Source: Acidobacteriaceae bacterium KBS 89 (GTDB lineage: Bacteria; Acidobacteriota; Terriglobia; Terriglobales; Acidobacteriaceae). Taken from it: DNA of 64,000 nt. The stretch is from NCBI GenBank assembly GCA_000381605.1, contig KB906754.1:951147-1015146 (forward strand), in the 5' to 3' direction. The position numbers and the translations under genes were made by a program. This document shows positions 62,191 through 64,000 of the stretch, piece by piece. The notes below the pieces were generated by a model, which made no database searches, was not told the origin of the DNA, and worked only from the letters and a program-made list of their open reading frames with translations. How positions within the stretch are numbered: position 1 is the stretch's first letter; every line of letters starts with the position of its first letter.

Positions 62191-62423
62191 GGCTTCGGTG
62201 GTGGCGGCGTCGTCGCCGTTCTCCGCGCATGATCATCCAGCCGTTGCGCCAGCTTGTGCAGCTCAGTGGCGGCGGCACGCAAGGCATCAGAGCCATTCTG
62301 CCGAACGTCCGGCACTACCTGATCGTTGATGTACTTCACAACGTTCTTCAAGTCCGTCTCCAGATGCGCCGCAGCGTCCTTCAACTGCTGTTCCCAAGGT
62401 CGTTTTGAATCTCCTGTAGCCAT
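62187..62423 (-). CDS. Small helical hypothetical protein upstream of rlpA
   Basis: A 78-residue soluble protein with amphipathic helices (WEQQLKDAAAHLETDLKNVV, ALRAAATELHKLAQRLDDHA) and a Pro-rich end. Overlaps rlpA by ATGA. I start at ATG 62423, 7 nt after GAGAGG; a GTG at 62429 is alternative. It may be a partner of RlpA or a coupling peptide; there is no family I recognise. Confidence 0.7.
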   Translation of the reverse strand: MATGDSKRPWEQQLKDAAAHLETDLKNVVKYINDQVVPDVRQNGSDALRAAATELHKLAQRLDDHARRTATTPPPPKP

Positions 62424-62658
62424 ACGCACACCTCTCCACAGTCAATTAGATGACGCGAAAAACCAAGGGTCAACGTCCATCGCACACGATTCCGCCCATG
62501 TTCCCGCCTGGTAACGACGCACCCCCTCACTACAGAACTAAGAACAGGTCTGGATAAAGATATGCCAGCGGACACGACATAATCCTGCTACGCAAAACTT
62601 CGGCATACCTGCAACATCCACACTTCAATGCACTTGCACCATTACCACTTAAGTTCAC

Positions 62659-63615
62659 TTGCGATACATCAACGGTTCAGTGAACCTTACTGCCTGCGGC
62701 GTGCATCGATACCTTAGCGTCGCAGGTTTCACCTCTGCCAGTGTCCGGCAGATACGCAGCTGGAATTTTGCGAGGTACCCATTGGGCCCGATACGCAAGC
62801 GGAACACCCCTCACACGCAATCAACCAGACCTATCCTCCACGCCGCATTTGTTCTGCTCATCGCAGTCTCACCCTTCGCGGCGGCTCAGACGCCTCCAGC
62901 GAGCAAGCCCGCAGCGGACATCATCGCCGCGAACTCGCGTCTGGAACTCCCCGATTCACCTGGTGTCCTCTTCAGCAGTTCGAGCGGCTCCGCAGGTCCC
63001 GATAGCACCTCAATCGACCCCGCGCCGAAGCCGATTTTCAAGCATTCACCCCATCTCAAGATGATCGTTTTGCCGGGAGAAGTCGCCGATCCGATGACGG
63101 TGCACGATAAGGTTTCGACCGGCCTCAAAAATTCGGTGTCCCCCTTCTCCGCGACGGGATGGATCGCAGCCGCCAAATGGGGTCAGCTGAACGATAGCAG
63201 CCCCAACTATGGAAGCGATTCCGGCGCCTTTGGTCAACGGCTAGGAGCAGCCGCTCTACGCAGCACCTCAAACAATGTCCTCAGCCATTCCGTGTTCGCT
63301 TCGATATTTCATGAAGATCCCAGATACTACGTCATGGGTTCGGGCCACCCCTTCTTGCAGCGGCTCGTTTATGCGGGCACCCGTTCCATCATCACCCGCA
63401 CCGACAGCGGCCATTCCACGCCAAACTTTGCTCTCCTTGCCGGAAGCGCCGCCAGCTCTGCCCTCACCGCAACCTACTATCCGGCAAAGAACACTACTTT
63501 CAGCGGAGTGGCTCAGACTTTCGGAGGCTCCGTTGGCGGTTCCGCGCTGAGTTTCCTTGTCGACGAGTTTCTCGTCGATGCATTGGTCGACCTCAAATTA
63601 AAGAAGAAGCAGTAG
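62659..63615 (+). CDS. Putative outer-membrane protein with LPDSPG motif
   Basis: A protein of up to 318 residues; the only in-frame starts are TTG 62659 or GTG 62700, none with a good ribosome site. A signal peptide (PILHAAFVLLIAVSPFAAAQ) lies 58 residues in, so the true start is probably further downstream than 62659. After the signal come LELPDSPGVLFSSSS, PHLKMIVLPGE, and a hydrophobic, Ala/Gly-rich body (FGQRLGAAALRSTSNNVLSH, FALLAGSAASSALTATYYPA). The motif is shared with the product at 39358. Function unknown. Confidence 0.75.
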   Translation: MRYINGSVNLTACGVHRYLSVAGFTSASVRQIRSWNFARYPLGPIRKRNTPHTQSTRPILHAAFVLLIAVSPFAAAQTPPASKPAADIIAANSRLELPDSPGVLFSSSSGSAGPDSTSIDPAPKPIFKHSPHLKMIVLPGEVADPMTVHDKVSTGLKNSVSPFSATGWIAAAKWGQLNDSSPNYGSDSGAFGQRLGAAALRSTSNNVLSHSVFASIFHEDPRYYVMGSGHPFLQRLVYAGTRSIITRTDSGHSTPNFALLAGSAASSALTATYYPAKNTTFSGVAQTFGGSVGGSALSFLVDEFLVDALVDLKLKKKQ

Positions 63616-63908
63616 TCGCCTGGTCCCCTTCGCGTACTATGGAATCTAAGGTGAGAGTGGCGCGGGCGTTTTGGATCTCCCGTCGCGAGTTGACGTGACA
63701 AACTCACGGTCAACGCTCATCGGCATCCCAGTGTCCATACCGGTAACGCGTGTGAAGGTAACGCGCCGGATATCGCAAACTAGTAAAAATACCCGCGCGA
63801 ACGCTACTACAAATAGAGCCAACTCGACTCTGTATTGGTGTTATTCTCGGTTACTGGCAACTTGCTCAATTCATTCCACATCGAAATCTTAAAACGTCGA
63901 GGTGGTTT
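63616..63908. other. Non-coding stretch near the right edge
   Basis: About 290 nt without a supported gene; a 73-codon frame (TTG start at 63671) has unusual composition and no ribosome site, so I do not call it. Confidence 0.35.
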
Positions 63909-64000
63909 ATGCTCGTCTTTCCGCCAGATGAAAAGACAACCAACTCAGAGGCTACTTTCTATGATCACCCGACGTATCTTTACAGAATCCATCACCGGAC
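63909..64000 (+). CDS. Possible start of a gene cut by the window edge
   Basis: ATG at 63909 opens a frame (MLVFPPDEKTTNSEATFYDH) reaching the edge; GAGGTGG lies 3-4 nt before it. A second ATG at 63961 in another frame (MITRRIFTES) is also possible. Too short to identify. Confidence 0.35.
   Translation, partial: MLVFPPDEKTTNSEATFYDHPTYLYRIHHR

Noticed and set aside
63671-63892. 73-codon frame near the right edge
   Set aside because: TTG start without ribosome site and Ser/Thr/Arg-rich composition with no family resemblance.

Overview
The window is a chromosomal segment of a high-G+C, Gram-negative, LPS-making bacterium. Gene content and protein style (YXWGXW-type surface protein, DoxX proteins, ThuA and Gfo/Idh/MocA exported proteins, outer-membrane proteins with an LPxSPG motif, LpxI instead of LpxH, an ECF41-type sigma factor) point to Acidobacteriota, most likely family Acidobacteriaceae (Terriglobus/Granulicella/Edaphobacter relatives). 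This assignment is inference from family knowledge; there is no rRNA in the window. I found no tRNA, rRNA, CRISPR array, transposase or phage gene.

Layout. 1-4 kb: the end of an acyl-CoA carboxylase, a VOC protein, a Y-family polymerase, an AhpD-like protein and GluQRS. 3.7-8 kb: an ABC exporter with its own NarL/DesKR-type two-component system, then a lipoprotein whose ribosome site is locked in a perfect hairpin. 8-20.5 kb: secreted peptidase, SPOUT methyltransferase, YXWGXW protein, GH2 glycosidase, DoxX, SDR, cysteine synthase and a secreted beta-helix-like protein. 20.6-24.2 kb: an ECF41 sigma factor with a DoxX/NAD(P)-binding target operon, diverging from fabZ-lpxA. 24.2-36.4 kb: a J-domain/Sel1-repeat pair, several exported enzymes, an Ada-AlkA fusion followed by Ogt, LpxI and a peroxiredoxin. 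36.4-47 kb: histone-like protein, LysM lytic transglycosylase, outer-membrane protein, LepA, tandem OmpH/Skp genes and an arginine-rich/receiver-like protein. 47.3-49 kb: an overlapping M48 protease-HIT pair. 49-55.8 kb: a patchy accessory stretch of short regulators and DUF proteins (ArsR-SRPBCC-DoxX, AraC, two DUF1801 proteins and a DUF1801 3'-end remnant) with short direct repeats. 55.8-57.3 kb: a second ECF sigma locus. 57.4-63.6 kb: an exported TldD/TldE-like pair, an RlpA operon and an outer-membrane protein.

Co-operation. Envelope biogenesis is a theme (FabZ, LpxA and LpxI for lipid A; Skp-like chaperones; MltD-like and RlpA murein enzymes; exported proteases). DNA repair and translation quality control are also represented (Y-family polymerase, Ada-AlkA, Ogt, LepA, GluQRS). 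The most informative non-coding signals are regulatory: two TGTCACA/CGGTC promoters belonging to the ECF41 factor, a mirror-image pair of TGAAAC-N17-GTCTAA promoters between the other sigma factor and its divergent neighbour, an ArsR operator inside a leaderless promoter, and a Shine-Dalgarno-sequestering hairpin. A 16-bp core within a roughly 42-45-bp CACCA-rich element is shared by two distant intergenic regions on opposite strands. No single obviously new multi-gene defence or biosynthetic system is visible.
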